NCBI RefSeq assembly: GCF_000226115.1
Contig: NC_016457.1
Coordinates: 3,844,001 to 3,908,000, forward strand
Direction: 5' to 3'
Origin: Thermothielavioides terrestris NRRL 8126
Taxonomy: Eukaryota > Ascomycota > Sordariomycetes > Sordariales > Chaetomiaceae
Length of the DNA stretch: 64,000 nucleotides
In this document: positions 1-12,258 of the stretch, piece by piece
Layout of the letters: each line of letters opens with the position of its first letter
How positions within the stretch are numbered: position 1 is the first letter of the stretch
Program-made: the position numbers and the translations under genes
Notes under the pieces: generated by a model
Told to the model about the DNA's origin: nothing
What the model saw: only the letters and a program-made list of their open reading frames with translations
The model's database searches: none

Positions 1-670
1 ATCGGACTCGCGAGCTTCGAGAGCGCCGAGGCCACCCGGCTCAACAACAGCGGCAGGAAGCGGTGCTCCCCGTTGCGGATGACGCTAACAATGTTTAGGA
101 TTTTGCGCAGCTGATCATGCGGACCGGGCGTAAATGGGGTGCGCGGCGCCGGCAGCATGGCAAGCATGTCGGTGAGGGAACAGGTAACGTTGAGCAGATG
201 CTCAAACAAGCTGAGGCCGTGCAGACCCAGATTGCCGGGGAAGTGAGACACCATGGGTAGGAGATCGTTGATGGTGTCCACGTAAGGAACACCCGCGTTG
301 TTCCCGTGGCCGTTCGCGACGCTCAGCTCCCAAGCCTTGTGCTTCAGCCATTGCTGGTTAATCGACAGCTCGGAGAGCTGAGCCTGCGTGTCGTTCAGGT
401 AAGCAGGCAAGACTTCCTGCAGCTGCTTGTCAAGGGCTGCGAGATACGAGTCGGAGCATTCGCCCCGTGTCTTCATCCACAGAGGGACGTGCATTTCGTC
501 GAAGCCACGGAATAGACCAATCATGCGAAGGAAGCCGGTGCCGTGATGCAGGAAAAGGTCAGCAGGGTGCTCGTTAGGCGACGGCGGGTTGATGCTGGCT
601 TGGAGCGTCAAGGGGCGGCGGTGCTGCAAAGCGTAGGCGCTGAGTGAGGTTGTCAGCTTCGAGCTCACAT

Positions 671-717
<47 letters not shown>

Positions 718-1625
718 AAAGAAAAAGAGGAAAGAAAAGAAAAAAAAAAAAAAAAAGGGAAAGAAAAAGAGGAAAGAAAAGAAAAAAAAAAAAAAAAAAT
801 GGAGCCAGCCAAGGCATTTGCGACATACCGCTCAGTCACAAAAAGGAGCCAATACAAGCGCCTGCGTCGCGATGCGTCAATGTTGTCGCTGCCGTCGTAC
901 TGCATGTAGGTCTGCTCCTGGTTCATCCTTGTCAGGTGCGCTAGGGTTGTGGCCTCTCGCAGGTAGAACCAGGCCTTGTCGTGCATCTCCAGGCCGTGGT
1001 GTACTGCAAACAGGAAGAAGCTCGTGCACAGAGTGTTGACAGTCGGCGAGGCCACAAAGTCGTAACCCTTGCGAACCCGCATTGTCTCCTCCATCAGAAG
1101 CGTGCTGGTGACGATGTTGCCGCCAAGCATCATGTCCGGGTTAAACGGGTCGTTCATCGGCATCCCCATTCCCGGTATGACCATGCCCGGCTGCAGGCAG
1201 ACGAAGGCGCAGAGCGACGTCAGGAGGCAGTACGTGTCAAGGTTCTGCTCCATGCACCTGGCATCCTGCTCGAGGCGCTGGCGGTCCAGGATCGGCATCA
1301 TCGGATACATGTGGGCGAAGAAAAATTCGATGCACGCATGGAGCGTCTCCTCCGTCAACAGCCTCGGCGTCGGCGCGAGACTCGCGCTCGCTGCGCCGCC
1401 GGCCATGCCGCCCTGCAGCTTGGCCGAGAGGCTCGTCTGGCGCTGCGTCTCCTTCAGCTCGTTGATCACCTTGGCGCGAGAGCCCTTGGGGCCCTTTTTC
1501 TGAGGGATCGCATTGTACGTGCAGGCAAGCTGCGAGGCCGAGCAATTGCGACACGGGTTGATTCCATCGCATTTGACCTTGCGGCGATGGCAAGCGTCGC
1601 AGGCCCGCTTCACGGCGGTCGTCAT
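1..1625 (-). CDS. Zn2Cys6 fungal transcription factor (3' end outside window)
   Basis: Sequence-specific nuclear regulator with an N-terminal Zn2Cys6 binuclear cluster. The six cysteines lie at residues 9, 12, 19, 25, 28 and 35 in the canonical C-x2-C-x6-C-x5-C-x2-C-x6-C spacing, followed by a basic linker (QKKGPKGSRAKVI). The middle region looks like the fungal-specific transcription factor domain (fungal_trans), for example MYPMMPILDRQRL and RRRLYWLLFVTER. Exon 1 is 829-1625 and exon 2 runs from 639 past the window start. The 189-nt intron 640-828 has donor GTATGT and acceptor CTCAG, and splicing restores the ER-AYALQ-RPLTLQAS stretch typical of these factors. The DNA-binding region resembles the COL-26/BglR/RegA group that controls carbohydrate metabolism; that assignment is from family memory and is uncertain. 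The start is the first ATG, directly before the zinc cluster. Confidence 0.9.
640..828 (-). repeat. Intron filled with A/T homopolymer
   Basis: Intron of the zinc-cluster factor. On the + strand about 130 nt are almost pure A with two near-identical GGGAAAGAAAAAGAGG-type interruptions (about 714-731 and 757-775), that is, poly-pyrimidine in the transcript. The run could slip during replication or sequencing, so its length is uncertain. Confidence 0.85.
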
Positions 1626-4600
1626 TGTGCTCGGCGGCGCCGTGTTACCCCGGCGTCCTTCAATTGCTGAACGCGACAGCGGGGAGCGCGTGTCACTGTG
1701 CTAGCATCCACAGGCGGTATGGCAAAAATCCGTACGAGATCCAGAGCGCCGGGAACAGTTGGTCTGGGGTAACCGGCGCAATCGTGGGGTCTCCAAAGGT
1801 GAGTCGCACGCAATCTGGGGTTGAATCGGCCCGGTGACCTGGTCGACCAAGAAATCGCGGGGACACCACGCGGGCGGGCCCAGCGCAGAGCAAAATAGCG
1901 GTGCCTCGAACTCGAAGGGGACGAAGGCGGCCCGGCTTCACAGGCGGTGCAGTTGTCGCCTCGATTCGAGGCGGGAAAAGTCGTGATGCGATTTTGCTTG
2001 TGCAAAGAGCAGGGCAGGGTGTTTGGGGCGGAAGGGTGAGAGAAACAGGCTGGGGGGAGATTAAAGAAATGGGGCGGGAGGCCGGATGGGACGAACCGAG
2101 GGCCCAAACCCGCAAGGGGTAAAGGGAAATGGGCGCAGGAGCATGCTAGTTTGCGTCGTTAATTGCAGCGGGGCCAGCTGGTTCTTTGCTTCGCCCAGTA
2201 ACGGCGCGGCTTGCACTCGCCGTCCGTCGAGTGTGAGCGTTTGGCGAGCTGACTAACAAAACGGAGCGCCCGCCTTCTTCCATTGCTTCTCGGAACCGCG
2301 CCAAGACCTGGAGACCGAACAGTTCATGGTTTCCTCGCTTAACCTTAACAACGTCACGCACGGCACTGCCGAGTATCCCGTACATAACGTTACTACGACT
2401 TTGTCCGCTTCTCTTTGAGCATTGCTCTGTTTTGTATTTGGAAACAAGCTCTTACTGTGCAGAGTGCGGCACAGCGTGGTTACCTGGTTTTCTGACGGCA
2501 CAATCAGCTGCGCTCATGACACAAGAAGCAAAGCGCTCACCAAAAACGGAGCCGGACACCGTGGCAAACGGTGAACGCGAGTGGGCCAGCAAACTCTGCT
2601 GGATTCATGCATGCAACCAAGCGAGGCAGGTGCCGACTCGAATACCGAAAACCACCAGTGGGTGGACAAAGCAGTCCATACACTACTAGTACACTACTTT
2701 GCACACTGCAAAATTGCAATTCGCTGCTGTACGGATTATTCCGTCAGCATTTACAGTGTTACGCGCACGTGGGTAGCGCAGTCTCTTGCAGCTTCAATCT
2801 TTTTATTCTGTACGCGCACAGAATTACCTATGTTACTTAGCGCCCGTCATCACGGAGTATTCTTCGCGTGCTGCAGTGTGCCGAGGCGTTTTTCTGGCCC
2901 ACCATTTCAGCGCTGGCCACTGGGATCCCTGGGTCGCGCGACTCTCGTCTGATGGTGAGCGCTTGCGTGAAGTCGATGTTGCTCGGAAAGAGGCAAGAGA
3001 ACCAAGGCAGCGGGTCAGGGCAAGATCCACAGCGACTTCAGGGCACTTGCACAGGAGTGACCTGAGTTACGGAGCACACTCGTCCTTTGCAGGCTGACAG
3101 ACGCAGTAACTACGGTTCCGTACACTCCCAGGCTGACTGAGAGAGAGGGTGAGACATTTGGCTGAGAGAGGGGGTGAGACATTTGCGATGCGGAACGATT
3201 CCCACCAGCATTCTGTCGCTCCCTGCTGTCATGACACGGACAGCTCGGCTCCGAAAAACGAAGCAAACCGTTGACAAATATTTTTTTTAGAGTTGGCTCC
3301 AGACCGTTTTCCTGCACGCGAGAGCCGAGGAGGAAAAACGGGAAGCAGGTTGCAAAAGCTGGGGTTAGTGGCCTGGGGATGCTGGAGATGCGGAGCATGG
3401 AACCACCCCCTCGTGCCCGGGTCCCCACAATCGGACCGAAGAGGCTGTCGCCTTGCGCTCTTCCTGCTCTTCCTTGCCCGAGCGCTCATGCCCCATTCCT
3501 TGGCTCAGACGACGCCAGCTGAGGTGCGACATCAAGCTTCGCGATCGCGCCGCGTCTGGCATGTCTTCCGTACACTACCAATTTGCGACGCAAAACACAC
3601 TCGTCGTGCCAATCCAGACCCAGAGGGCTGATCAGCCATGTCAGCCTTGTGAGCCCTTGGAGCAACGCAGAGGTTCAGCCTTGTGCTGGACAGCCGCCCC
3701 TGTGAGAGGTGAGCTTGGAAGTGTGCAACATAGGTACTCCAGCACCAGCAAAGCCGCTGTGGTTTATTTTTACACAACTTTCAATGCGTTTCGACCAGCG
3801 CATCCCAGCCTAAGGACCATCAGTGATGGCCTACTCCCGGCCTTCCTCCACACCCGACTTTTACCCCAGGTTTGTGGGGTGACGAGCAAAAAACATCAAC
3901 CCCGAAGAACCAACGTCGACAAGCTCAGTACGGCCGAAGCGGATACCTCGGACAGTGACGGAGCCGGTTTGTCTTGCGAACGACCTCATGTTATTCCACC
4001 CACCACCAGCCACGGCGCCGGCTTACCAGAAGTACTGCATCGAAACTAACTGTTTGTGATGCATGACAGCAAGCTTATATCGACACTAGCTTAGAGTTAG
4101 CTAGCTCAAAGCTTTCCCCGACTTGGGGTTCGGACCGATGTTCGCTAAAGCGAATAAGGCCTCGCCCTCTGGGTGCCATCTCCGCAACTTTCATGCAAGT
4201 TCGCGGAGACCATGCAACGGCCAGCGCGGCTGCCATCCAGACTCCGCCGCGTAACTGACCGGCGTCTGGAACTTGAAGGTTACACTACTTTGTGTGACAA
4301 AACGGCACCAAACAGGGCGCGATATCCCTGGCCGTGAGCTGTTCCCCTTTTATACTTGACCTCCGCGCCCTGGCGCCCAATGCGGCTCTTTCCGTGCATG
4401 TGAAGTCAAGTCGGCCCTTTGGGCCCTGGCTCGCGGGTGTGTGCCTGGCGACATCATTGGAGATCACCTCTCCGGAGCACAATGTCCTCGGATCTCAGAC
4501 ATGCTCAGTGGCCTGGAATGATGAACTGAATGGATCCGAGACAAGAGGTTCACTTCCACGTGCGGAGGGGCAGGAGAAGGTTGAGTCGCGTCGCGGAGAG

Positions 4601-5098
4601 ATCCTGCGGTTTGTGATCGGACGCTATGGTCAAGTGCCAGTCGGCCCGGCATGGCATGCTGCAGAAATGCCGCAGGCAGCAAGCAAGCAGACGGCGGTGA
4701 TGTGAAATGTGCTCCGTTTCAAGTCTCAGCATTCAGGGTCAATATTGCCCCCAGCAAAAGTTCTATGTACGTGCCAACCCTCTGACGATCCACAGTCAAC
4801 TTCAGTCTGCGCATCAAAGACTCCATCACGCCACCCAACCCTCCCAATCCTTCAGCTGCGCACGCCCGTACCCAAAACAAAAACACCGAGGACGCCAGAG
4901 CCATCAATGGACCCAAGCCATGCCCATACCTGCATGTTCATAACCGCATTACACCGACGGCAACCTCCGTCCCCAGCCGCTTGGGCGAATATCCTCCTCA
5001 CCCGAGGCGCACGAATCCCCCGCGTCGCTGTGCTGCCCCAAGCCCTGGGCGCCCGCAAGACTCGAACGTCTGTCCGCTAACTCGCCTGAGAAAGTAGG
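1626..5098. other. Gene-poor region upstream of the transcription factor
   Basis: No reading frame here has recognisable domains, plausible splicing or supporting context. The part near 1626-2130 is probably promoter and 5' UTR of the transcription factor. A 24-25 bp tandem duplication (CTGAGAGAGAGGGTGAGACA and following) lies at 3137-3185. Nothing else is supported. Confidence 0.5.
3137..3185. repeat. 24-25 bp tandem duplication
   Basis: Two adjacent copies of a purine-rich unit, CTGAGAGAG(A)GGGTGAGACATTTG. They differ only in the length of the GA tract and one transition. Confidence 0.85.
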
Positions 5099-5419
5099 AT
5101 GAAGCACGCCACCCGCCACTCTACAGCCAGGCCCACTCCCATTCCTACTCCCTCTTTCACTGCACTTGCCCTTGCCCTGGCCCTTATCCTCACACTTTCC
5201 CCCTCCAGCGCCCTGACAACCCCGGCCCTAAAAGGGGGTGTTGACACAACTCGCGTGCTCGTGCGTCCAGGGGGGAAGACGCCACGAAACCCGCTTTCCG
5301 TCATGAACCATCGGGGATGTATGCGGTGGGTGGTGGTGGGCTATCGAGGAGGCGGTTGCCCTTGCGGTGTGACCAGCCAGCCAGGGCCGGTTCATGAACT
5401 TGAAGAGCTCGCCGTTTGA
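5099..5419 (+). CDS. Possible small secreted protein (hypothetical)
   Basis: A 106-residue frame with a true ATG. After an 18-residue polar start it has a strongly hydrophobic segment (FTALALALALILTLSPSSA) that would serve as a signal peptide or anchor, with likely cleavage after SSA. The rest has three cysteines and no recognised domain. There is no homology evidence, and the region is Leu/Ala-rich by composition, so this may be a chance frame. Confidence 0.25.
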   Translation: MKHATRHSTARPTPIPTPSFTALALALALILTLSPSSALTTPALKGGVDTTRVLVRPGGKTPRNPLSVMNHRGCMRWVVVGYRGGGCPCGVTSQPGPVHELEELAV

Positions 5420-7095
5420 CCATAGCGGACGGAGGAAGGAGGATGTCGGCAAGGGAGGTGCAGTATGGGCGCGCCCTGCAGCAGTGTCTTCGCAGGTGGC
5501 GTCGCAGAGATCGGGCCTATTTCATCACGGCGGTGCGGTTGGCGTCTAGGCAGCCCTGCGGATGGCGCACTTTACTGGCATGCCGGGGTTCACTGCCGGG
5601 CCTATTCGTCACGGCGGTGCGGTAGGCGTCAAGGCAGCCCTGCGGATGGCGTACTGTCCTGCCACGCCGGGGACATCACTGCCCGAAATATCCCCGAGCG
5701 ACATGGCATAGGTCTTGAGCCGTGCCATCGTCCGTGAGGAGTTTCGTCCCCCGCGGCGCCGTTCGCGTATATCTCATCATCTCAGGGTTGCGAGAGCGAG
5801 TCCCAGCTGCCGGGATGCACGAGGCAGCACGCGGCGTCGTCAACTGTAGGAGCGCTGTTGTGACGACTCATGAGCCCGCCGACGGGGACAAACCCGCGCG
5901 TTGTTGAGTGGTAGGTACGGCGACATGACCAAGACCGCTGGGGCGAAGCGGCAGCTGCGCATCGCTATCGCTGCTGGAGTGGAATACAGCGGCTCTCAGC
6001 GAAGGTGCCAATGATTCATATCCTCAGAGCTCTTTGGCCCATCTGACTCCCCATGAGATTCACGGACATATAGTGTACCTTGATGATCGATCGTCAAGCC
6101 GTTGCTTCTCCAGTTGCTGACCGCGTGGTCGATTTTTTGGTGGAGCGAGCCTGTGGAGTGGAATGTCACCAACCGAGCCACTGCCAGTCATCGAAACTGG
6201 GGATGTCTCAGTGCCAGGCTGACATGTCGGGGCTGTGATTGGCTCTTGGCTGCAGAGTGGGCCGCGTCTGGCCACCTGGGGTCGTGGCATCAAGGAATCG
6301 ACAGTGACTTCGGCAGATCGGCTACGCATTCGAGATCGACCCCGTTAAAGCTCCTACCCGCCAAGACCGGCCCGTGCGTCTCCCTCCAAAATCTTGCAGC
6401 CAGCGTCACCACGACGAGATGGATCGGACTACGGAATACAGTGTTTGACCTCTGTTTGGGGTGGGGTAATTTTTGTGAGCGTGAACCAGGATCGATTACG
6501 GCGTGTTGCGCTCGACGACCGCCATTTCGGTCCCGTTCCTGAGCAGCAAGTCAAGTCCCTCCCATCCCAAGCCCACGCCCAAGACGACGGAATCGGAACA
6601 CTCTGCATCGTGTAAGCACAGAAAGGAAGGCGTGATGTGTCTGGATGCGGGGGTTGTGAGGACATTGAGGGACATGCTGGAGCTCAAGGGTCCATGAGGT
6701 GCGCTGTCGTTTTGTCCGGAATTGTTTGCCACTGCGGTCTTTTGAGGACACAAGGTGGAGGATGAGAACGTCCTGGTTGCCCAAGGAAGGGCGGCGCCAG
6801 AATGCTTGCGTGCCGCCGTGGTGGACTCCGAGTAGAGGGAGTACGGCGGCCTCGGACCACTGGTACTCGGCCAACATGATCGCTGACATCGCGGCCTTTC
6901 AAAGCACCCGTGCCGGTTGGAACAGAGATAAGGGAACTTCTCGAATCTCGATTGTCATTACTGCATCATACAACCCCAACAACCCCAACTTCGTGCCGTT
7001 ATGCTAACCTTCAGGAGCCCCCCTGATGGCCATGCGATAAACCAACCCCCAAACACTGATGGAAAGTCATGGACAGATCCCCCTGACGCAGTAGC
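5420..7095. other. Intergenic region with a tandem duplication
   Basis: No supported gene. It contains the 85-bp tandem duplication at 5513-5682. Its right end is the 3' flank of the cerato-platanin gene. Confidence 0.5.
5513..5682. repeat. 85-bp tandem duplication, two copies
   Basis: Copies at 5513-5597 and 5598-5682 both start GGGCCTAT and share CACGGCGGTGCGG, GGCAGCCCTGCGGATGGCG and a terminal CACTGCC. Most differences are transitions plus one small indel. It is an old local duplication and does not appear to be coding. Confidence 0.85.
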
Positions 7096-7676
7096 TTAGA
7101 GCCCGCATGTGGAGAGGGGCACCTGCTGGACATCGGCGTCGACGCGACCCAACTCCTCGGCGTGTCCATTCGTCAGGTCGTTCATGGCAGTCAGACCGAT
7201 GTTGAGGCCAGAGGCGGCGTGGTCAATAGCCAGAATGTGGATGGTCCTGCCGTTGTACGTCGCCTGCCAGCACGTGCCGCAGTTGGGCGAGTTCCAGCCG
7301 CTGATGGCTTCGGCGCCGCCGATGTACGGGAAGCCTGTGACGTCGCCCTGTGTCTTCCAGTTGTACTTCCACATGACGCCGTTGGTGCCGTCCGAGCACG
7401 CCACGGAGGTGAGCGGGCGCTGGCCGCAATGTTAGCCCGGGCGTTCAGGTAGCTCCGGGAGGGCGCGAAGAGGCGTGGAGGAGAAAACAAGAACTCAGGT
7501 TCGTGAGTTCACTCACCGATGGGTCATCGTAGCCGGTATCGTACGAAACTGAGAGAAGATCAGCCAAGGTCTAAATGAGTTGCGGCATGGCAAAGGACGC
7601 TTGACTCCAACGCACCTGTGGTAGCCGACGCCGCGGCGAGGAGCGAGAGCGCGCCGAGGATCTTGGAGAACTGCAT
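7096..7676 (-). CDS. Cerato-platanin family secreted protein (Snodprot-like)
   Basis: Small secreted cysteine-rich protein of the cerato-platanin family, extracellular or cell-wall associated. Family members act as expansin-like or elicitor proteins. Three exons (7616-7676, 7517-7548, 7096-7419) encode 138 residues. Introns 7549-7615 (GTGCGT...CTCAG) and 7420-7516 (GTGAGT...GCCAG) are clear. Residues 1-18 ([18 protein letters not shown]) form the signal peptide. The mature part starts [11 protein letters not shown] and contains the family signatures [24 protein letters not shown] and the C-terminal CGL, with the four conserved cysteines. The length is typical. Whether it is secreted for host interaction or fungal wall growth cannot be judged here. 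Confidence 0.96.
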
Positions 7677-9369
7677 GTTGATGGATGGGTTTGGTATTAT
7701 GGGTCAAAGCTGGCTGAGGTAATGGATGTGCGCGTGAAATGAAGCTGCTGGTGATGATGATCGAACCAAGAAAGCGAGCTGTTGAGTCTGGGAGTCAAGG
7801 GCTGAGATCTGGGCGAGTTCACCCATCCTTTATACACAACTCGAACAAGTCGCTCCCTCTCTTTCCCGAGTGGGAAGTTTCCAACTTTGTCCAGATCGAC
7901 CGATCGACCCGGTGGCGGGCAACCGCAGGCCTCGCTTCCCTTCGCCGATTGAGCGGTGTGGTGCCGGGCTCATTCGTCCACGATACGACGGCACCTTCCC
8001 TTCTGTCGTCATAGCCACCGCTGAGAGTCGGCACCACGACACCACGGCCCTGTCCGTGTGGAGAGGGAGCCGCATGCCAAGCCGCGTCGATCAGCCTACC
8101 GCTCTGTTTGCGGAGCAATCGAGACTTCCACGCGGATGCACTCACGCAGCAAACCCGGCAACAGTTACTCCCACTGCTGCCAGTGCCACGATGCAGTCGC
8201 GCCTGCCTGCTTCGTATTCCAGATCAACACGTATTCCAGATCAACAAGAACAGCAACCGCAGGAGCAGCGAGGCATGTTACGGGCCTGTGGGATAAATGA
8301 TCGGCACTTGCCCAGACTCGTATTCCAACGGTTAATCCACCCGCTGTGCCACTGCCGATGCACAGGCAGCACCACCCAACTGAGACACTGCAGCATCTGG
8401 GATTGGATACCGGCGAGGCGGGGCCCAGCCTGCAGCCGTTAACGGCATTGCCGGCCGCATCTCAGCCCGGCGGCGCTGCGCCGGGCCAGCACGCTGAAGA
8501 TTGACGGTGCGATCCCGGTCGATCTGCTCCCACCGCTGCCCACGTCAACCGGCTGCTCTGTGTTGACTGGCTTACATAAAACGAGCCCGGCCGTTTTCGT
8601 ACCAAGTCGGGCAGAGTTTCTTTTTTTGGAAGGGGACAAAAGCAAAGCCTTGTGCTCCCGAGTCATGTAACTACGTTTTTCTCCGACGCCGTGATGATCG
8701 GCGCTCATTGAGCACCACCGCAACACCGCCTCTGTCAGCTTATCCGCCAAAGCCCAACCTCTCCGGGATTGCCACCGAGTAAGACCGTTGTATGACATGC
8801 TCGTGCACTGTGGTACATTGTCTCTCTCCAGGCCATGCGCGCAGAGTCTGGCCGCTTTCTTCGCCGTGGCGGACGGAACCTTGCAGTGGGTGGTCCGCGG
8901 GGAATATTCCGGAAACCATGAACGGTATCTTCGCATTTCTGCGGTACCACCATCGTAATGCCGCTGCACGACGAGCCGGTGTCTGCTCGTTCCCAGGTCA
9001 CGTCTCTTACTGGACCGGGCAGCCCGGCCTCGTCTTCGGGCAGCTCGGCCTTACTTGTCAGTGCTGTCCCGAATATGCCATTCTTCCCCAGGGTCGCCGT
9101 TCCCGTGATTTACCCAACGACCACACAGCATCTGACGACGGCGTGTCATGGTGCTTGTGGGACGGAGTCGATATTAGGTCAGGTCGGACAAGAGTATCCT
9201 CAAAGGGAGTGAGGGATCTATTCGGGTACCAGCTGTCTCGCTAAACCTGGCGCCAGTTGCCTCTCAGTCCGACGCAACTCATCCTCTCTTCTGCCAATGA
9301 GCCGCAGATGAACCCAAGAAGACGCCGCCCAAGACAGAACATCGAAGACGTATCCAACCAACTTGCTGC
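7677..9369. other. Intergenic region without supported genes
   Basis: The part just above 7676 is the promoter of the cerato-platanin gene. Several open frames occur on both strands, but none shows domains, codon bias or splice logic. A short duplication, CGTATTCCAGATCAACA, repeats at about 8213 and 8231. Confidence 0.5.
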
Positions 9370-10359
9370 TCATACCGCCTCCCAGTCCATGGCGTCCACC
9401 ATGAACTCCCACTGATCGCCGTCATCCGCAGCCGCAGCCCAGTCGATCACCCTCCCGTCTTCCCCGAGCATGTCCGCGTCCAATTGCACCCCCGGCACAG
9501 AACCGCCTCTCACAAACCACTCGGCAACCTTGAACGCCTCGTCAAAGCCCTGAAAGATGACCTCCAGCATGTGTTCAAGGCGGTACGAGTCCAGCGGCGC
9601 AGCGATCTTCTTAGTCCGCCACGCCCTTTCCTCTGTCTCCGTGCCCCGGGCAGGGGACCTCCGGTCATGGTCTCGCTGACAAGGCTCACAATCCTCCTCA
9701 TCGCCAGCCGTCTTCCACCGATTCCGCAGATCCTTCGCCCGCCCCAGCTGCCTCCTCACCTCGCCCGTCCCCAGCGTGCCATGTAGCGGATTATCCTCCC
9801 GATCCAGCGCAGCCAGCACATTCGCGTGGTAGCGATGCCGTGCCGCCGCCGGCTGCCCCGTCCCTTCTTCTCTTCCTCTTCCATCACACCAAATACTCGC
9901 CCCCAGCCCGGACCCTGAACCCGGCTTCTTATCGTGTCGGTATATGGCGGTGTCCCTCGGTACCTCGACGCCGAACACGCCGAGCAGGTGCACCAGCGCC
10001 CGCTCGATCAGCATGTAGTACTCGAAGAAGTCGAGCTTGAACATCAGCTCCGCCTCGGCCGTCGCCGCCGCGTCGCCGCCGACCCGGTCGACCACCGCGC
10101 GCTGGTAGCCCTGCGCCAGGAACGGCAGCTTCCACTTCAGCCGGCGCACGATCTTGGTGTAGCGCGCGAGCTCGTGCGCGGCGGACGGTCGCCGTGGTCG
10201 TGGTGGAGGTGGAAGTGGTGGTGATGGGTGCCGCGGGAGGGCGGTGGGGTAGTCTTCGTCGTTGTTGTTGTGGGCGGTTGCGGTGGGAGAGGGCGGCAGA
10301 TCGTCCCGTCGCGGGCGACGCGACAGCGGGGCGTGGCGCGAGTTGGCGAGGCCGCCCAT
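9370..10359 (-). CDS. Conserved fungal hypothetical protein
   Basis: Intronless frame of 329 codons from the first ATG (10359), ending TGA at 9370. Residues 1-65 are polar, Pro/His/Asn-rich and probably disordered. The centre, starting at about ELARYTKIVRRLKWKLPFLAQ, is a helical, well-conserved-looking stretch with LMFKLDFFEYYMLIERALVHLLGVFGVEVP. It is followed by a charged linker and a C-terminal helical segment (LEHMLEVIFQGFDEAFKVAEWFV). I recognise the general pattern as one seen in uncharacterised Sordariomycete proteins but know no function. It has no signal peptide or membrane span. U2 snRNA lies about 550 bp upstream on the same strand. Confidence 0.75.
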   Translation of the reverse strand: MGGLANSRHAPLSRRPRRDDLPPSPTATAHNNNDEDYPTALPRHPSPPLPPPPRPRRPSAAHELARYTKIVRRLKWKLPFLAQGYQRAVVDRVGGDAAATAEAELMFKLDFFEYYMLIERALVHLLGVFGVEVPRDTAIYRHDKKPGSGSGLGASIWCDGRGREEGTGQPAAARHRYHANVLAALDREDNPLHGTLGTGEVRRQLGRAKDLRNRWKTAGDEEDCEPCQRDHDRRSPARGTETEERAWRTKKIAAPLDSYRLEHMLEVIFQGFDEAFKVAEWFVRGGSVPGVQLDADMLGEDGRVIDWAAAADDGDQWEFMVDAMDWEAV

Positions 10360-10907
10360 CGCGCAGCGACCGTTACTGCAAGCAAGACACAACCTTTACT
10401 ACAAGCAAGACTCAGGACAATAAGATGCTTGATAAGAATGCACTGTCGGTTTATTGGAGGTATGGAGAGGTATGGCTGTAGCATGAGGGTTGGGAAGTCG
10501 GGTCGTGCATCAAGGAAAAGTCACCACTTGGTGACAGTCGACCTCTCGGGGTCCGCTCCGCCCAGGTCAGGGTTCGATAACTCGCTGATCAGCCGGCATC
10601 GAATCCGATCGGCTGGCTCATCATGAATGGCGTTGTGCAGGGAGCTGGGCGATGCGCATGCAGTTGGCGGCCACACTCGTGTCGAAACAGAGCAGCATCC
10701 ACAGTGGCTACTGGATCATTGTTTCAAAAAATGAGTTTAAATCACAGTGACGGGGCAGCCAACAGGTCAGCGGCCTCGCGTCACGCCAATCCATTATTTG
10801 GTCAAAATCAGCTGCTGGCTGGCCACACAACACCTCATTTGGCACAGCAAAATCTTCTTCCTCACATCCCCAGGCATCGCCCAGAGATTGCAATGAAAAA
10901 GAACTGT

Positions 10908-11100
10908 GCTTCGCGTCGCCTGGAGACAGTGTAATACCAGGGACACGGTGGAGGTCGAGCATGCGCAAGCGCAGAGGCAAGACCTCCGAGGGCCAAAAAT
11001 AAGATTAATCACGATTCTGCTCCGTAGAGCAGTTTCAGAGATTAAACTGAAAAGAACAGATACTACACTTGATCTAAGCCAAAAGGCAAAGAGAGCTGAG
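10908..11100 (-). ncRNA. U2: U2 spliceosomal snRNA
   Basis: U2 snRNA, the RNA that base-pairs with the intron branch site. Read on the - strand, the 5' domain contains CTCTTTGCCTTTTGGCTTAG followed by the invariant ATCAAGTGTAGTATCTGTTC. The branch-site recognition GUAGUA is at 11061-11066. Then come the stem II region (TTTCAGTTTAATCTCTGAAA) and the Sm site ATTTTTGG (10993-11000). The 3' stem-loop IV, CCTGG...CCAGG, at 10919-10941 has the loop expected for U2B''/U2A' binding. The 5' end is placed by alignment of the UCUCUUUGCC box and is accurate to a few bases. The 3' end is estimated from the base of stem IV plus a short tail. Confidence 0.97.
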
Positions 11101-12258
11101 GAAAAGAAGAAGAAAAAGGTTCAAAATTCTGGCTGGGGAGCCAGATTTTTATAGGGAGGTGTAGGTGGTCTGTGCACGTCTGCAAATTTGCAGTGGGGCT
11201 GCAATTGTCTGTGCGCTACGGGACCGGCGATTGGGATTTTCCGCCCCGCGCAACAGGGGTTCGGGGTCCTGCCTGTTGAGGACTGTTGAGTGGGTACCGA
11301 GGAAAGATTACGCAGCGCAATACCCAAATCATGTGCGGATACTCCGTACTGCGTACTTGCTTGAAGCCTCAGTGACACAACGGCGGTCGGCTTTCAGGGT
11401 TTCATTGTTCGTGGCGCCCTCGTCTATGGTGCCGATACTCAGGTACCTAGCAATTGCCATCTCACGAATGCATTATGCACCCTGAGACATAAGTTCTCAG
11501 TCCCCTCGACTCATGTCCACAAGTTGGTCTCTCAAAAACACCTCCGGATTTAACACAGGAAGTTCTCCAGCGAAGACTGTCAGTACACATGTATTACGTA
11601 AAAGCTCAGTTAGCGACGCTGCAGTTTGCCCCCTTGGTTGGTGTGGCGGATGAAGGTGGAGGAGCTTCCAACAACGGCTCGTGACGCCGTCAAGACGGGG
11701 AACACCGCCATCGAGGTTGTGCCATCGCCAGCCATCACTCCCCGCCTACTGTGTGCCCACATACCTGTCTTTACATCAACTACGTGTAGTGTACAGTTCC
11801 GTAATCATTAGCGCTATCAACTCCTTCGTCCCTTGGTCCCTTGGTCCCCTGCATTTGGGAGGCCACATTGTTATCCCTTGCGTTCGAGAGGCAACAGTGT
11901 TAGGTCTGGACGGCGCCTCACGCTTCCCACAGCGGCCCGCTCTCTGACGGCAGTCGGCGTGCTGGACGTGGTGAGCGCCAACGAAGCGCGCCTTGGCCGT
12001 GCAACCCGTCACCCCCGCACAGAGTACCATCGCCATCTCCTATCTACCCTAAGTTCGAGAGATTCGACATCCTCTCTATTACGCCGCGGCAGTCGTGTAT
12101 ATCATTGGTACTGTCCTTCCCGGATCTTCAGCCGGCAACCCAGTCTCCAGATACTCCTGCGCAGCCGTACTATGCAGCAAGTCTAGCCTTCCCATCACCC
12201 CAAGCAGGTTTTCCTCATCTCCAGAAAACCATCCTTGCTTCACGGGCGGGGGGCCATC
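11101..12258. other. Intergenic region between U2 and the monooxygenase
   Basis: Holds the U2 promoter on the left and the monooxygenase promoter and 5' UTR on the right. No coding or repeat structure stands out beyond a short CTTGGTCCCTTGGTCCC repeat near 11830. Confidence 0.5.
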
